Shown here: positions 48,067 to 59,691 of the stretch, one piece after another
Layout: the number at the start of each line of letters is the position of its first letter
Position numbering within the stretch: the first letter of the stretch is position 1
NCBI GenBank assembly: GCA_019426215.1
Contig: CM033397.1
Coordinates: forward strand, 28,026,480 to 28,090,479
DNA from: Buddleja alternifolia
Taxonomy: Eukaryota > Streptophyta > Magnoliopsida > Lamiales > Scrophulariaceae
Direction of reading: 5' to 3'
DNA: 64,000 bases
Made by a program: the position numbers and the translations under genes
Notes under the pieces: model-generated
What the model saw: the letters and a program-made list of their open reading frames with translations, nothing else
The model's database searches: none
What the model was told of the DNA's origin: nothing

Positions 48067-48669
48067 GTAGAGAGACCAGTTAACTTTTAACTTGGTTAGG
48101 ATGGCTACCATCATCTTGTATTGAATGTTGGTGATTTTGTCAAAAGTTCCTTTTCTGCATTCAATAATCTTTGAACAAATGTCAGCAAGGATGACGTATT
48201 CGCCCTTCATATCATTCTTCTTGAAGTTTGGCTCATACGCGGCGTTAACATCGTCTTTCTTGATCAAATCCCAGACTTTGGTAGCATCTCCGAGATTGAC
48301 ATGTTCTACCTCACTGCCATAATTCGGGAGATTTAGTAGTGAAGAAATCAGAGAGGGAGTGAGAACAAAGGTCTCTTTAGCAAAAGGGAAGACGCAAGAT
48401 ATGGAATTGCCGTCTTCAGAAATTTCACCATTATTGAAAAAGTAGAGAGATTCTTCTTCAAAGTAGTTGTAAGTAGTAGTAAGCATGTCTCTAAAACCAG
48501 ATTCTTGAACGAGTGGAAGAGTCGTTCGAAGAGGGAAGTTCTGGTTATCAAAAAGATAATCCCAGTTAACCAAAAATCCGGCGTTAACCGTCACTGGTTT
48601 TTCAGCACGGGAAGTTTTTCCGGTAGCAGAAGTTGTTGTTTTGGAAGATTTTGAAGCTTTGGGTGCCAT
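48067..48669 (-). pseudogene. copia-2 additional ORF, N-terminal portion (plant transposon-protein-like)
   Basis: Minus frame from an ATG at 48669. It opens with a lysine/serine-rich start (MAPKASKSSKTTTSATGKTS), then a globular part with FVLTPSLISSLLNLPNYG and, near the end, MKGEYVILADICSKII and YKMMVAILTKLKVNW. The pattern resembles the so-called putative plant transposon protein domain found downstream of pol in some plant retroelements; this is recognition by pattern only. The frame runs into the solo LTR at 48061. Confidence 0.55.
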
Positions 48670-49505
48670 TGCTGAAAGGCGAAACTTTGAAGAAAAGAGA
48701 GAAGTTTTTGCCTTTTAGAGAGAAATGACTTTTACAGTAGAGAGATGGGAAGTGATAAAGGTTTTCTGTAAAAGTTTTGAGGGGTTTAAATAGAAGGTAA
48801 AAGTAACTCCTCAATTGGTAGATGAATGACACATGTACAGAAGTTAATGAGAAAGAAATCTGAACCGTGTACACATAACTTCGGATGTCAAAAAGTGCGG
48901 TAAAATAGGATACTATAACATTTTTCGGATCCGCAGTTACTTTTTGAAAACGTTAGAAAAATTTTGAAATTTTCAACGTAAATTACACGCGCCTGATAGT
49001 ACACTGACATGTACTCAGACTCATGCATTTTACTGAACTGCCTAGGTTTAGATAGGAATCATGACCGTCAGTTTGATTTGATAGGCACGTGTGGGTAGTT
49101 AACAAATCTAGAATTTTGGACTCATCCACACGCTACTTTGTGGCGATGAAAACTATGCATGATTTACGAAAAATTTCTTAGCGTTATCTTGGGAATTTTC
49201 TTAACGCTGAAGATTCTTTTATAAAGTAAATTTAATTTGATACATATCAATCGCTTGTTGAACTTTAAAACCTTTCATTTTATAAGCGATCAGATTGTAA
49301 TGAGTAAAAGTAAACGCTAATGATCGATGCATAAGATTTATTAAGATCATTTTGATCATAGTCGCTTACTTAATGAAGTAAGTACAATTTTAAAGTTCCC
49401 CCTAAAAATTGATAACTCATTTCATTTTTTTTTTGGAAATATAGTTTAGACATAATCATAAAGTGGATTCCCCCTAAATTATATGCCTATTAAATATGAT
49501 GCTTT
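48670..49505 (-). other. copia-2 spacer between RNase H and additional ORF
   Basis: About 0.8 kb without a supported frame. A T-run at 49423-49432 and several purine-rich blocks on the minus strand (for example AATTTAGGGGGAATCC at 49470 and TTTTTAGGGGGAACTTT near 49400) resemble extra polypurine tracts, which are known for sireviruses. Confidence 0.5.
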
Positions 49506-49510
49506 ATGAT

Positions 49511-50884
49511 TTAAGCGTTTAAATCGATCATACCTAATTCACTTCTTAAAGTGAGAAAGCGTTGTTCGTTGAGCGCTTTGGTGAAGATATCTGCCAGTTG
49601 TTTGTCAGTTCCAATGAAATGCATGGAGATATCTTTCTTTTGAACATGGTCACGCAAGAAATGGTATCTAATGTCAATGTGTTTGGTTCTAGAATGAAGG
49701 ACAGGATTTTGGGTCATAGATAACACGCTTTGGTTATCACAATGGATTGGGGTAGGACCTAGGATTGTTCCATAATCTCTAAGTTGTTGCCTCATCCAAA
49801 GGATTTGTGCACAACAGCTTCCAGCAGCTACATATTCTGCCTCAGCGGTAGAAGTCGCTATAGATTGTTGTTTCTTACTATGCCACGAAACTAGTTTATC
49901 ACCTAGAAATTGACATGTACCACTAGTACTTTTTCTATCTATTTTGCATCCTGCAAAATCTGCGTCTGAATAACCAATTAGTTCAAAAGGAGAATCATGT
50001 GGATACCATAAGCCCACATTTTGTGTGTCTTTTAGGTACTTAAGGATTTACTTGGTAGCACTTAAGTGCGATTCTCTAGGATCAGATTGAAAACGTCCAC
50101 ACATGCATACCGAAAACATAATATCAGGTCTACTAGCGGTAAGATAAAGAAGTGATCCAATAATACCCCTATAGTTAGTGATATCAATTTTCTTCCCACT
50201 TTCATCTTTATCTAACTTAAGCGTTTGGCTCATTGGAATTTTTGAAGATGATGCATTTTCCATACCAAATTTCTTAATCATATCTCTAGTATACTTAGCT
50301 TGGTTTATAAATATTCCATTAGGGAGTTGCTTAACTTGTAATCCTAAGAAGAAAGTTAATTCACCCATCATGCTCATTTCAAATTGTTCTTGCATCATTT
50401 TCGAAAATTTCTCACACAATCGCTTATTAGTAGAACCAAATATAATATCATCAACATAGATTTGGACTAAGAGAATATTTTCATTGTGGGTAATTTTAAA
50501 TAACGTTGTGTCAACGCTGCCTTTTGAAACGCCTTTACCTATAAGGAAGATAGAGAGAGTGTCATACCATGCTCTTGGTGCTTGTTTAAGGCCATAGAGT
50601 GCCTTATCCAGTTTGTAGACCATACTTTTGTCATGGTTGTTGATGAATCCTGGAGGTTGCTCCACATAGACTTCTTCTTGGAGTTTACCATTCAAGAATG
50701 CACTCTTCACGTCCATTTGATATACTGTGAACTTGTTGAATGCGGCAAACGCTAGGAACATTCTAATCGCTTCAAGACGGGCTACTGGGGCATATGTCTC
50801 ATCAAAGTCAATACCCTCTTCTTGACAATAACCCCGAGCGACTAATCTAGCTTTGTTTCTTATAACAATGCCATCTTTATCCAT
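49511..50884 (-). pseudogene. copia-2 reverse transcriptase and RNase H, one stop between them
   Basis: RT frame 50884-50048 contains [30 protein letters not shown] and the catalytic YVDDIIFGS; RNase H frame 50017-49511 has ELIGYSDADFAG, RKSTSGTC, STAEAEYVAA and HIDIRYHFLRDHV. Motifs are intact. The two frames are in register, split by a single stop in T-K-stop-I-L-K-Y, where the family has arginine. RT upstream of 50884 is also interrupted. Confidence 0.88.
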
Positions 50885-50968
50885 TTTGTTCCTAAAAACC
50901 CATCTAGTTCCAATAACTCCTTGGTGAGTTGGTCTTGGTACTAGCGTACAAACCTTGCTTCTCTCAAA

Positions 50969-52306
50969 TTAGTTAAGCTCTTCTTGCATTGCTTCTACCC
51001 AACTTGAATCACTAAGCGCTTCATCCACTTTCTTTGGTTCCATTTGAGATAGGGAGCTTGCGAACATGACCTCATTAATTGTAGCAAACCTAGTTCTAAC
51101 AGGTGCTCCAATATCTCCAATTACTAGATCTGGTGGATGATCTCTAAGCCATTTTCGGTCTGGTTGGAACGAGTTGAGAGACTCTTGATTAACAATCGCT
51201 TGATTTTCATTTATCTCTTGCGTAGACGCTACATCATTCATAGTTCCAATCTGCTCTTGATGATCATTCTCTTCATGATCATCAGCAATTCTGACATTAT
51301 CATTAGTGTTAACCTCACGAGTATCCTTAGGAAGAGGTACACGAATCTCATCATCTTCGTCATCACTATCATCACTAAGATTGATTTGTGACGCTTGTTG
51401 GGTGAGATCTTCAATTCCTACATCATCAGGATTAACCTTACTCGGTTCTTGGTTAGCATCATCAAACACAACATGAATGGATTCTTCAACCTTTAATTTG
51501 ATCTTATTTAGGATGCGAAAGCTCTTTCCATTTTTGGCATATCCTAGAAAGATTCCCTCATCCGCTTTAGAATCAAATGTCTTTAGGCTTTGGGATCCAT
51601 TGTTATGAATGAAACATTTTGAACCAAATACATGAAAATATGAAACGTTAGGCTTACGTCCCTTCCACAACTCATATGGAGTCTTCTCATGTTGCTTGTT
51701 GATCATACACCGGTTCTGAGTGTAGCAAGCGGTGTTGATGGCTTCGGCCCAAAACCTTTGAGGCAGCTTGGATTCTGCTAGCATCGTCCTAGCGGCTTCT
51801 TTAAGCGTTCTGTTCCGTCGCTTAGCAACTCCATTTTGTTGAGGTGTTCTAGGAGCAGAATACTCATGAAGTATTCCTAGATCTGTACAAAACTTCTCAA
51901 CAAATTGGTTAGTAAATTCAGTTCCTCTATCGCTTCTAATTCTCGTCACCGTTAGATCTTTTGAATTTTGCGGTTGACGAATTAGCGCTGTGAGCTTGAC
52001 ACTAGTTTCATCTTTGGTCGCTAGAAATTCTACCCATGTATAGCGAGAGAAATCATCAACTATTACTAGCGAGTACTTTTTACCACTAACACTCATGATT
52101 TGAATAGGGCCAAACAAATCTAGATGCAATAGTTCAAGAACTCTAGAAGTAGATAGACATGGTTTCTTTTTAAAAGATGATTTAACTTGTTTACCCATTT
52201 GGCATGCATCACATAAGCGATTTTTCTGAAAGGAACGTTTAGGTAATCCCTCTACAAGATTTAGCGATATTAACTGAGAGATTGCGTTAAAGTTGAGATG
52301 ATTCAT
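50969..52306 (-). pseudogene. copia-2 integrase; catalytic Glu changed to Lys
   Basis: 445 codons. LCDACQMGK is the end of the zinc region; DLFGP, IRSDRGTEF and NGVAKRRNRT are the D, D and E blocks. The last should be GVAERxNRT: here the codon is AAG (Lys), at plus positions about 51815-51822, so strand transfer should be lost. The C-terminal part holds an acidic stretch (SDDSDDEDDE). A TGA between 52316 and 52306 cuts the frame from the pre-integrase part, where the family has tryptophan (WLWH). Confidence 0.88.
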
Positions 52307-52315
52307 TTTTCTATG

Positions 52316-53260
52316 TCATAACCAACCCAATTCATTTTGACTTTTAGCAACAAAGCATGTGGGGTTGTTATCAAAAGTAGAATCCCAATCCACTAAATAC
52401 ACATTGTTTGTTCTTTTTCCTCTTAATTTAGTAGACTTAGTCTTAGCGTCGTTGACATAGCAGAAGTCGCTTGAGAATTTAACATCAAAGCCTTTATCAC
52501 AAAATTGACTAATGCTTAACAAATTATGCTTAAGACCCTCAACATAATATACATCACTGATCATGATGTTTCCCCTATGCATGATACCTATACATTTGGT
52601 TTTACCTTTGGAGTTATCACCGAATATAACTTGAGGACCATTGGTAGCTCGATAGTTGACTAAGAGATCTTTTGATCCAGTCATGTGTCTGGATCAATGT
52701 TCTGAAAACCGGACCGGACAGTGAACCGAAAAAGTGACCGGGTCACGGGTCACTGGTTCAACCGTCGGGTCAACCGGGGTCGAACCGGTGATGTCATAAT
52801 TATGCAATAAATAATAATTAATATACTATTAAATATATAAAATATGAAAATATGAAAAAAAAATGTATTTTCTATATATATATGAAAATATGAAAAAAAT
52901 AATTGTATTTCCTATATTTTGGGGGGCCAATTGCATATTTTTAGATTTTAAAGGGGTCAATTTCAGATTTTTAGAAATTAAAGGGTTGAATTGCATTATT
53001 TTTAAAATTGTTCGGTTCAACCGGTTCTGACCGGTTCTGACCGGTTGAACCGCGGGTTTGACCGGTTCTGGTCGGGTTTGACCGGGTTTGAGCTCCGAAC
53101 GTTTTTTTGGCATAACCGGACCGGCCTAGTGACCGGTTCCGGTTTTTACCGGTTCGACCGGCCGGTCCGGGCCGGGTTTCATAACCTTGGTCTGGATGAC
53201 CTGCTATCGAAATACCAAACTGAAGTATCGGTGTTGGCTCTAGGTACCTGCATTAAGGAT
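52316..53260 (-). pseudogene. copia-2 protease and GAG-pre-integrase, split by a MITE
   Basis: Minus frame 52684-52316 reads MTGSKDLLVNY, then LLSISQFCDKGFDVKF and a stop before WH. The active-site loop lies just across the MITE, at about 53220-53197, and reads DSR where D-S-G is expected, then SSRHM. The protease is thus changed at the glycine and also cut by the 495-bp MITE. Confidence 0.75.
52695..53189. mobile_element. hAT-type MITE, 495 bp, with perfect 8-bp TSD
   Basis: Flanked by gtctggat on both sides (52687-52694, 53190-53197). Ends are inverted repeats: CAATGTTCTGAAAACCGG at the left and, inverted, CAAGGTTATGAAACCCGG at the right. The interior is full of ACCGGT-like blocks at both ends and AT-rich in the middle. 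An 8-bp duplication and CA...TG ends fit the hAT superfamily. No coding capacity. Confidence 0.9.
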
Positions 53261-53264
53261 AGTT

Positions 53265-54480
53265 CTAATTCTTCTTAGGTACCCACGTTTTCTTGGGTCC
53301 TTCAACGTTAGTAACTCTGGTTTGAATTAAAACTTTAGGAACCCATATTTGCCTAGTCTTCATTGTGGGAATACTGGCCTTTTTGGGTTTCACATTGTGT
53401 TGTGTGTGCTTTTTGGGTGTATAATAATATCCTCGATTATAATAGTAGTCATAATCATAGTCATAGTCATAATCATCATAGTATTGATAATATGATTTTG
53501 ACTGTCTTGGATATGGACGCTGGTATTTCCTTGGCGCTGGCTTGGGTTGCACTTTTGGTGCTTGACGCTTAGCGCTTGATTCACAGTGGTTAGGTTTATC
53601 CTTAGCCTTTTGAGCGTTTGGATGAATCTTTCTTTGTGAATCATTTGCCTTTGTCTTTCCCTTGCCTGAGTCAGCTTTGGCTTTCTCATTTGGCCTCGTA
53701 CCGTTGTTGCTTGGTTTATTCAGCGTTTGACTTTGTGAACTTTCTTTAACAAAGCGAACACCCTTTCCTTTGTTGTTTGTCGTAACCTTAGATTTATTTG
53801 GTTGTTTACCGAATTTATTGCATCCTAAACCGGTCTTTTCACCAAATAATCTAGTTACCTCAGTCACATTATCCAAGTTTCTAGAAGCTTTTGATAATGA
53901 TGAGATGAGCTGCTCTGATTTGGCAAGTCTAGCGATCAGATCAGCTTCTCTTTTGACTATTATATCAAGATCATTTTTTAATTGAATAATTTCACTCTCA
54001 AGTGATTGGTTCTTCTCAATGCACTGTTGCTGAACTCGCAACTCTGCTCTGAGTGTCACTTTATCTCTTGTGAGTGATGAGATAATATCGAGATCATGTT
54101 GATATATTTTGGTAGCTTCTTGACATTCATTGTAGTATTCTTTGACTTTGTCAAGTAATTCATCATAAGAAAGAGGAATTGATAATTCATTGGTTACCTC
54201 TGGTAGCGAATCGTCAGACGCTTCATCATCTCTTGCCATAAGACAAATCAACGTTGAGTCGCTTGTAGGCTCATCATCACTGCTTTCATCTGATGACTCC
54301 AAATCCTCTTCAGGTGCGAAGAATGGTTTAGATTCCACTAGCAATCCCTGTTGGCGAAGGTTGCTCCTGAATTGGTTTCTATCCGCATAGTCTTGCCTTG
54401 AGGATTTTGACACATTTGGATAAGGGCAATTCACCTAGTAGTGCCCTGGTTTTCTGCAATTATAACACAAATTAGTTTTC
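53265..54480 (-). pseudogene. copia-2 Gag C-terminal part with zinc knuckle broken by a stop
   Basis: On the minus strand near 54470-54430 the knuckle reads CYNCRKPGHY, then a TAG, then VNC; all four CCHC ligands are there but a stop sits between histidine and last cysteine. The following 389 codons (54434-53265) show acidic serine-rich parts, a long charged heptad-like segment (about residues 90-190, coiled-coil-like), a lysine/asparagine-rich part and a repeat of DY pairs (DDYDYDYDYDYYY). Such long Gag tails with coiled coils are typical of sireviruses. Confidence 0.75.
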
Positions 54481-54568
54481 ATTTTCTGTTCAGTGGATAA
54501 TCGCTTTGAGACTACTGGCGCTGAGAGATTTTGAGTAGGAGATGGAGGCGCTTGGTATGGAACTAGCG

Positions 54569-55480
54569 CTATTGATTGAGGTGCAGAGTACACTGGCGCT
54601 TGATACTGAGGCGCTGGAGCAGGGAGAGAGTCTGAAATGACGTTTGTCCGATAGGATTTCTCTTTTCATATCTTAGAAATTTTTTGAATTTCTTGACCAA
54701 TAAAGCCATTTCCTTTTCTTCATTTGATTCCATAGTTTTAACCTCACTAACCGCTTTACCCTTGCTTTTGGTTGTAGCGATTAAAGCTCCTGATTCAGTC
54801 GCTGAAGTCGATGTGTCGCTGACTTCACCCAATTCGAACTCAAATGCCTTTAACTCTGAAAAGACATGCTTTGGAGTAAGAGTCTTCAATGTCTGTGATT
54901 CTCTCATAGCAACAGTCTTAATAAGATATTTGCTTGGAAGACTTCTGAAAATTTTGTTGACCATTTCCTTGTTGGTCAATTCCTTGTCTAATGACGCTAA
55001 CTCTGTAACGAGCAAAGTAAACCTTGCGTCCAATTGTTCTAGCGTCTCATTGGGCTGCATCTTGAAATGCTCAAATCTTTGCATGGCTATGGAAAGCTTA
55101 TTCTCCTTCATTTGTGCTGATCCTTCACACACTATAGCCAGCTTATCCCATATTTCTTTGGAAGTCTTACATTGCTTGATCTTGTTGAACAAGGCATCGT
55201 TGTCTCCTAATGCTGAGTAAAGTGCACTTCGTCCAACATTATCTAGATTTGCTCTTTTTCGATCCTCAGGCGTCCATTCTAACTTAGGTTTCTCGACATA
55301 ACCATCTAGAGTTGCCTCGGTTGCTCCAGGGACTCGAGTTACAACTTTCATAATCTGAATGGGACCACCTGTAATTACATCACACATTTCACTATCGCAT
55401 GAGCACAAGTAAGCGAATGCTCTAAGTTTCCAAGAATCATAATTTAACTCTACCAACTTAGGCATTTTGTTGAAAGCCAT
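54569..55480 (-). pseudogene. copia-2 Gag N-terminal domain (UBN2-like)
   Basis: Starting at MAFNKMPKLVELNYDSWK (ATG at 55480), the frame has the copia Gag order: W..RAFAYL, KEIWDKLAIVCEG, MQRFEHFKMQPNETLEQL, then IFRSLPSKYL and LTPKHVFSELKAFE. It forms the nucleocapsid-like particle that holds the RNA. I chose the inner ATG as the frame upstream is T/A-rich leader. A frameshift near 54650 parts it from the knuckle region. Confidence 0.82.
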
Positions 55481-55590
55481 AATGAGAAGTTTTTTTTTTT
55501 TTTGAAGAGAAAAATTAAAGTGACTAAGTAAAAAAAAATGGATCTGAACAAGCAATTATGCTCGGGAACGCTTAGGTTTCTAATTCAACA

Positions 55591-55602
55591 GCTCTGATAC
55601 CA
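55591..55602 (-). promoter_or_regulatory. copia-2 primer binding site (tRNA-iMet)
   Basis: On the minus strand TGGTATCAGAGC follows the LTR end CCACCA after two bases; this is the standard initiator-methionine tRNA complement. Confidence 0.92.
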
Positions 55603-55604
55603 CT

Positions 55605-57086
55605 TGGTGGTCCCAAGTGGCATACGAAAGGGTCTAGAAGGGGGGGGGGTTGAATAGACCCTGAAGTCTTTTTCGACTTCACAAATTTTCGTATCACTTT
55701 AGAAATTTGAACGCTTGGAAAGCTGAGCGCTTGGGTCAGACGCTTCAGAGTAGTTAACTTAGACTTAGTGATTTCAGCAGTTTACCAAAGTAGGGCAACG
55801 CTTAGATCGCTTAATCAGGGTTAGCACAGCGGAAATAATGTTTAGCGTTCTTTTAGATAAATTAATCGCTTTGCAATTTTATTGGGTGACACAATAAAAT
55901 ATAAATGACACAATAATTTGTAAGGTTCACTGGATGATGTAATCCCAGCTACGTCCTTCTTCTCCTTTTCGCTTGGAGGAATTTACTATGATGATTATCA
56001 AAGAATCACACAGAAACTTCTACAAAATAGTAATGGATGAAAATGATCTTGGGCTCCTTGATCACATAGACTTCAGCACCAATGAAGATCGTCTTCTTCA
56101 AGCTTCTCTCACTCAGAAATACTGCCTGAAAGATTTCAACAACTTTTCTCACTCAGATGAAAGGTTGAGGTTTGTCACTAGGGTTTGTTTGTTTTAGAGA
56201 AGATCAAACAACTTGGAATATCTCAGTTGGAGTTTGAATTTCTTCTTTGGAAGATATTTGAGATATTTGTGACTGTCTGGAATGTAGATAGAAAGCTTGA
56301 AAGGTTTTGGCTATGGGGTTTCTAAGCTTTTTCCAGAAAGAATGTACGTAAGATTTTTGGCAATAATTTCTCGTATATTCTCGTTGTTGTATTCAGGATT
56401 TTCTGGAGTAAGGTATTTATAGGCAATTTTTTGGGATCTGTCCGTTGGACTGATGTAGAAGCGTGCCTTTCACGTGGCGCGTGATCATAACTAAAGTCTG
56501 ACATTCCTGAAAATTCGCTGAATCCGATTTGACGGGAGCAGCTAAAGCTCTGAAATTTCTGACAGTCTGGTCAAAAGGTGGCTTGTCCACAAGTCACAGT
56601 AGCTTATCACATGTAATGCTCTTATCAAGAATTTAATGCAATTTGAATTTATTTCCCGTTGGAAATAAATGTCCGTTGAATGATTGCATTTAAGTCCTTC
56701 ATGACTTGAGGATTTATTTCAGGTGAATCTTACATCCATCGCTTGAGACAAATTGAGCGTTTGATCCATATATCCTGAAATGGTCGTTTAGCGTTTGACA
56801 GGCGCTAAGAAGAAAATCTTTATCTCTGGTTAACTTCAGACGTTGGTCTTCAACTTCTTCTCTAATAGACTCACCTAGAATTCTACTAGCGATTCAGTCA
56901 CTAAGACTTAGTCTAAAATCTATGAAGATAAAAAATTACAAGCATAAACAAAATAGAAATAATAATTTACAAAATTTTACAAGCTTAAACATCAATCTAT
57001 GAAAAACGGAAAGCTTACATTTTTGGGTTCTAACATTGAATCCTATCTTGTCATCATCAAAACATCTAACATGAAATTTCCTAACA
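55605..57086 (-). repeat. copia-2 5' LTR (right), 1482 bp
   Basis: Matches 40992-42496 with scattered differences and small indels, for instance a shortened segment near 55880 and an extra ATTTGAGAT near 56262. Right flank is GGGGC. Confidence 0.92.
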
Positions 57087-57311
57087 GGGGCCGACGGTTT
57101 TTTGAAAAATCAAGTCAAGGGAGTATTTGTTCAGGTTGAAAAGATTAGAAACATGTACGAGGGAAAAAGCGCGAAAGGTATTTCGCGTAGTTTAGTTTTT
57201 TTCATTTTAATTAGCTCGATTAAACTGACCAGTGTAATCCTATTTCGGGGTAGTTGTAAATTTTTTAAGTTCCGCTATGCTAACCTACCCCGGGGATCAC
57301 CCAACCCATCA

Positions 57312-59691
57312 GTAAGGGCATACTTTTTTCCACAGAGATGGCTTGGAGCATATAAACTGGAAGATATGATTCAAATTCTTCAGGGTTAAGAACTTGTTCA
57401 TCATTATCATCATCATTAGAGAAATCGTCATTAATAGCAAATATTGTCTCGTCTGTTTGTTCCTCTTAGTCAGCCTAAATAGATTCCACATCTGCATCTT
57501 TGTAGGGGGTGTTCATTTTTTGCAGAATCTGAGAAGCCATTATTGCTTACTTGGTTTTCTTTTTAGGACAATTTTTTGCAAAATGTCCTTTCTGATGGCA
57601 AAGATAGCATCGATCAATTTCTTTCGCCCGAGAGGTTTTTGCCTAAAAAAGCGAAGTCTCTTGTTCCTATGCTTGCCTCTTGGAATCCGATGGATCTTTT
57701 TGGGACCTTTTGAGCAGGCGCATGACTTTTTGTACTTAATCTCAAGATGAGATTTGTTGCAAGCCTTTTTGAGAACCGCTTTCTTTTCTAACCATTCTTT
57801 AATGAATGATTGTTGTTCATAGAGCTTTTCAAGAGTTGCATGTGTTATTTGATGAAATTCTCCAAGTGTAAAATTAGCAACATCTTTCCTTGCTGAAGCT
57901 ATTATCCTTTGTAGCTCTGGTTGTAATTCTTGGGGAAGAGAAGCTAGCTAAACATGCTTGAGATTGGGATCATTGTAACCATTGAGCATGTAAAACTTTT
58001 GCGACATTATCTTATAATGAAATCAAGATCTTTTCTGTCTAGAGAACAACAATTCGTCGAGAAATATTTCTGGTTTGCCATCTTATTATTAAGATAAATG
58101 TCTCCAATGAATTCTTGATGAATACCTTCAAGCACAACAGAAGGATGAGCAACTTGGTAGAATTGCATTTGGCGATATTCTCCTAAATTCTGAAACCATT
58201 CTCTAAGTGTGCCTGCAAATCTGGAGGCAAATCCTTTGAGAACTGTAGAAAGGACAGACCCTTCTTTCGCAAGCTGAACATCAATCCATGCTGCGAATGT
58301 TTGCAGCTTCTCTCTTCGTTTAGAAACAGGAACATCGTCAAGACTAAACCATGGTCCATTAGATGACTTTTGTGAAGAATGCTCTGTTGGTTGACTAGAA
58401 GCTTCAGTAGTTCCTGGATCAGAGTTGAGTTCTTCATCTGAATCTTCAACAACTTGGTATTCATTCTGTCTGCTAAATTCTCCGGAAGCAACCATAAGAA
58501 TTGAAGAAATGTCTGCCCTTTGTGCCTCAGATTCATCATGTGTCTGAGAGTCCTCAGACATTTGGGACTTTGGAAAATAAGGCTCATTAGATACCTCTTC
58601 GGTTGTATCAATTATGTTGAAATGTGGAGAGGTCATCATAAGAGATTCAGGGGGTTTTGGTTCTTCTGAGGAAGAAGGTTGTTGAGGAGCTTTTTGTTTT
58701 TGTTAGTCGTTAACCTTTTCTTTTGTTATTTGTGTTCAACCTTTTTAGGGTTGAAAGAGATAATGGGAATACTAGAAGCCATGAAGAAATGTTTAGAATA
58801 ATGAGAAGGAGAGGATGAGATCTCTGGAGCGAGAGGTTGTACAAAGAATGGGGGGAATAAAGGGACACGTTTGGAATGTTCTCTTTCTTTCTCAATTTGT
58901 GCAAGTTCAGCTTTTAGCCTTCGGATCTCCGCTTCTTTTTGTAACAAAACCTGAACAAAATTATTTTGGTCAATAAGAAATCTAAGAACCTTATCAAGTC
59001 ACTGAATCCTGGCTATTAAATTATTATAGAAGCTTTGGAGTTTTACTTTCAAGGTTGTTGACCATATGCTCAGTGGATTCTACTTTGGCAAGGACTCTGT
59101 TCATCTTGGTATCCAAAGTAGTAAGAGATCTATTTTGGGCTCTAGCATTTGTGGTTTTCCAGTTCAGAACTTCTTCAACTTGAGAGAGGGGCTTTTTATA
59201 ACCTTCCGAGTCAACAGTGGTGGCCTGCACATTAGGCTTGGAAGATGTGTTTTGACTTTGGTCCTCTGATTTTTCCATGGGTGAAAAGTCTGTATCATAA
59301 GGAACCATCATGCATGGCTGGACGACAAGATACGAAGCTGTAGAAACTGCTTCTTTTGTGCAAGTGGAAGCTTCCTTTAGATATTCAAAGCTTTTTCTCT
59401 TAAAAGCAAAAAGGACCACTTTAGGTGGATCCAAATCAGGATCAGGAGGAATGAAATCATTGTTATGGCAAGAAGTTAATGAAGAGATTTCTTCTTATTT
59501 TTTCTCCTTCTACTAGAGGACCAGAGGAGTAATCATCATCTTCTACGTCATCGTCACTTTCTTCTGCACAAGGACATCCTGGATCACAGATGGATGGATC
59601 TATATCACATATGAAATGCCCATCAATCTTATCTATGTAAAAGCATAAATTCCATCAGCATAAAAACTACTAACAGGAATGTTTTAATAAG
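57312..59691 (-). mobile_element. EPRV_2, segment c: coat-protein region
   Basis: Minus-strand homologue of EPRV_1 from about 11990 to 16290 without the solo LTR. It gives the empty-site sequence for that LTR (around 58590-58605). It ends at the Athila-2 LTR, so movement protein and primer site of EPRV_2 are not in the window. Confidence 0.85.
57560..59434 (-). pseudogene. EPRV_2 coat-protein region with intact CCHC knuckle
   Basis: Minus frames 59434-59024, 58947-58726 (coiled-coil-like LQKEAEIRRLKAELAQIEKE) and 58639-58007 (capsid-like) correspond to EPRV_1 pieces. Near 57640-57570 the knuckle reads CYLCHQKGHFAKNC, so all four zinc ligands are kept, unlike EPRV_1. Several stops separate the frames; no full product is possible. 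Confidence 0.75.

Larger units (their letters stand above)
40992..57086 (-). mobile_element. copia-2: SIRE-like Ty1/copia element with extra downstream ORF region, 16.1 kb
   Basis: LTRs at 40992-42496 and 55605-57086 with a perfect GGGGC target duplication (40987-40991, 57087-57091). On the minus strand: tRNA-Met primer site, Gag, protease, integrase, RT, RNase H, then an additional ORF region (48669-42735) before the purine tract AAAAAGGGGGAAAT and 3' LTR. An ORF after pol, a coiled-coil-rich Gag tail and the RT/RH sequence fit the Sirevirus (SIRE) group. Size without the nested solo LTR (1.54 kb) and MITE (0.5 kb) is about 14 kb. LTRs differ at some 30 or more places by eye, so it is older than Athila-1. 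Confidence 0.85.
38987..57311 (+). mobile_element. LTR-X: solo LTR of about 2.2 kb, split by copia-2
   Basis: LTR-X proper is 38987-40991 plus 57092-57311. It begins TGATAGACTT and ends ACCCATCA, flanked by gtgag (38982-38986) and gtaag (57312-57316), a 5-bp duplication with one mismatch inside EPRV_2. A TATA-like TCTCTATAAATATTTG lies at about 40652, in plus orientation. No coding frame is seen in its 2 kb left part or 220-bp right part. It is most simply a solo LTR, perhaps of a gypsy element, but the family is not recognised. Confidence 0.65.
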
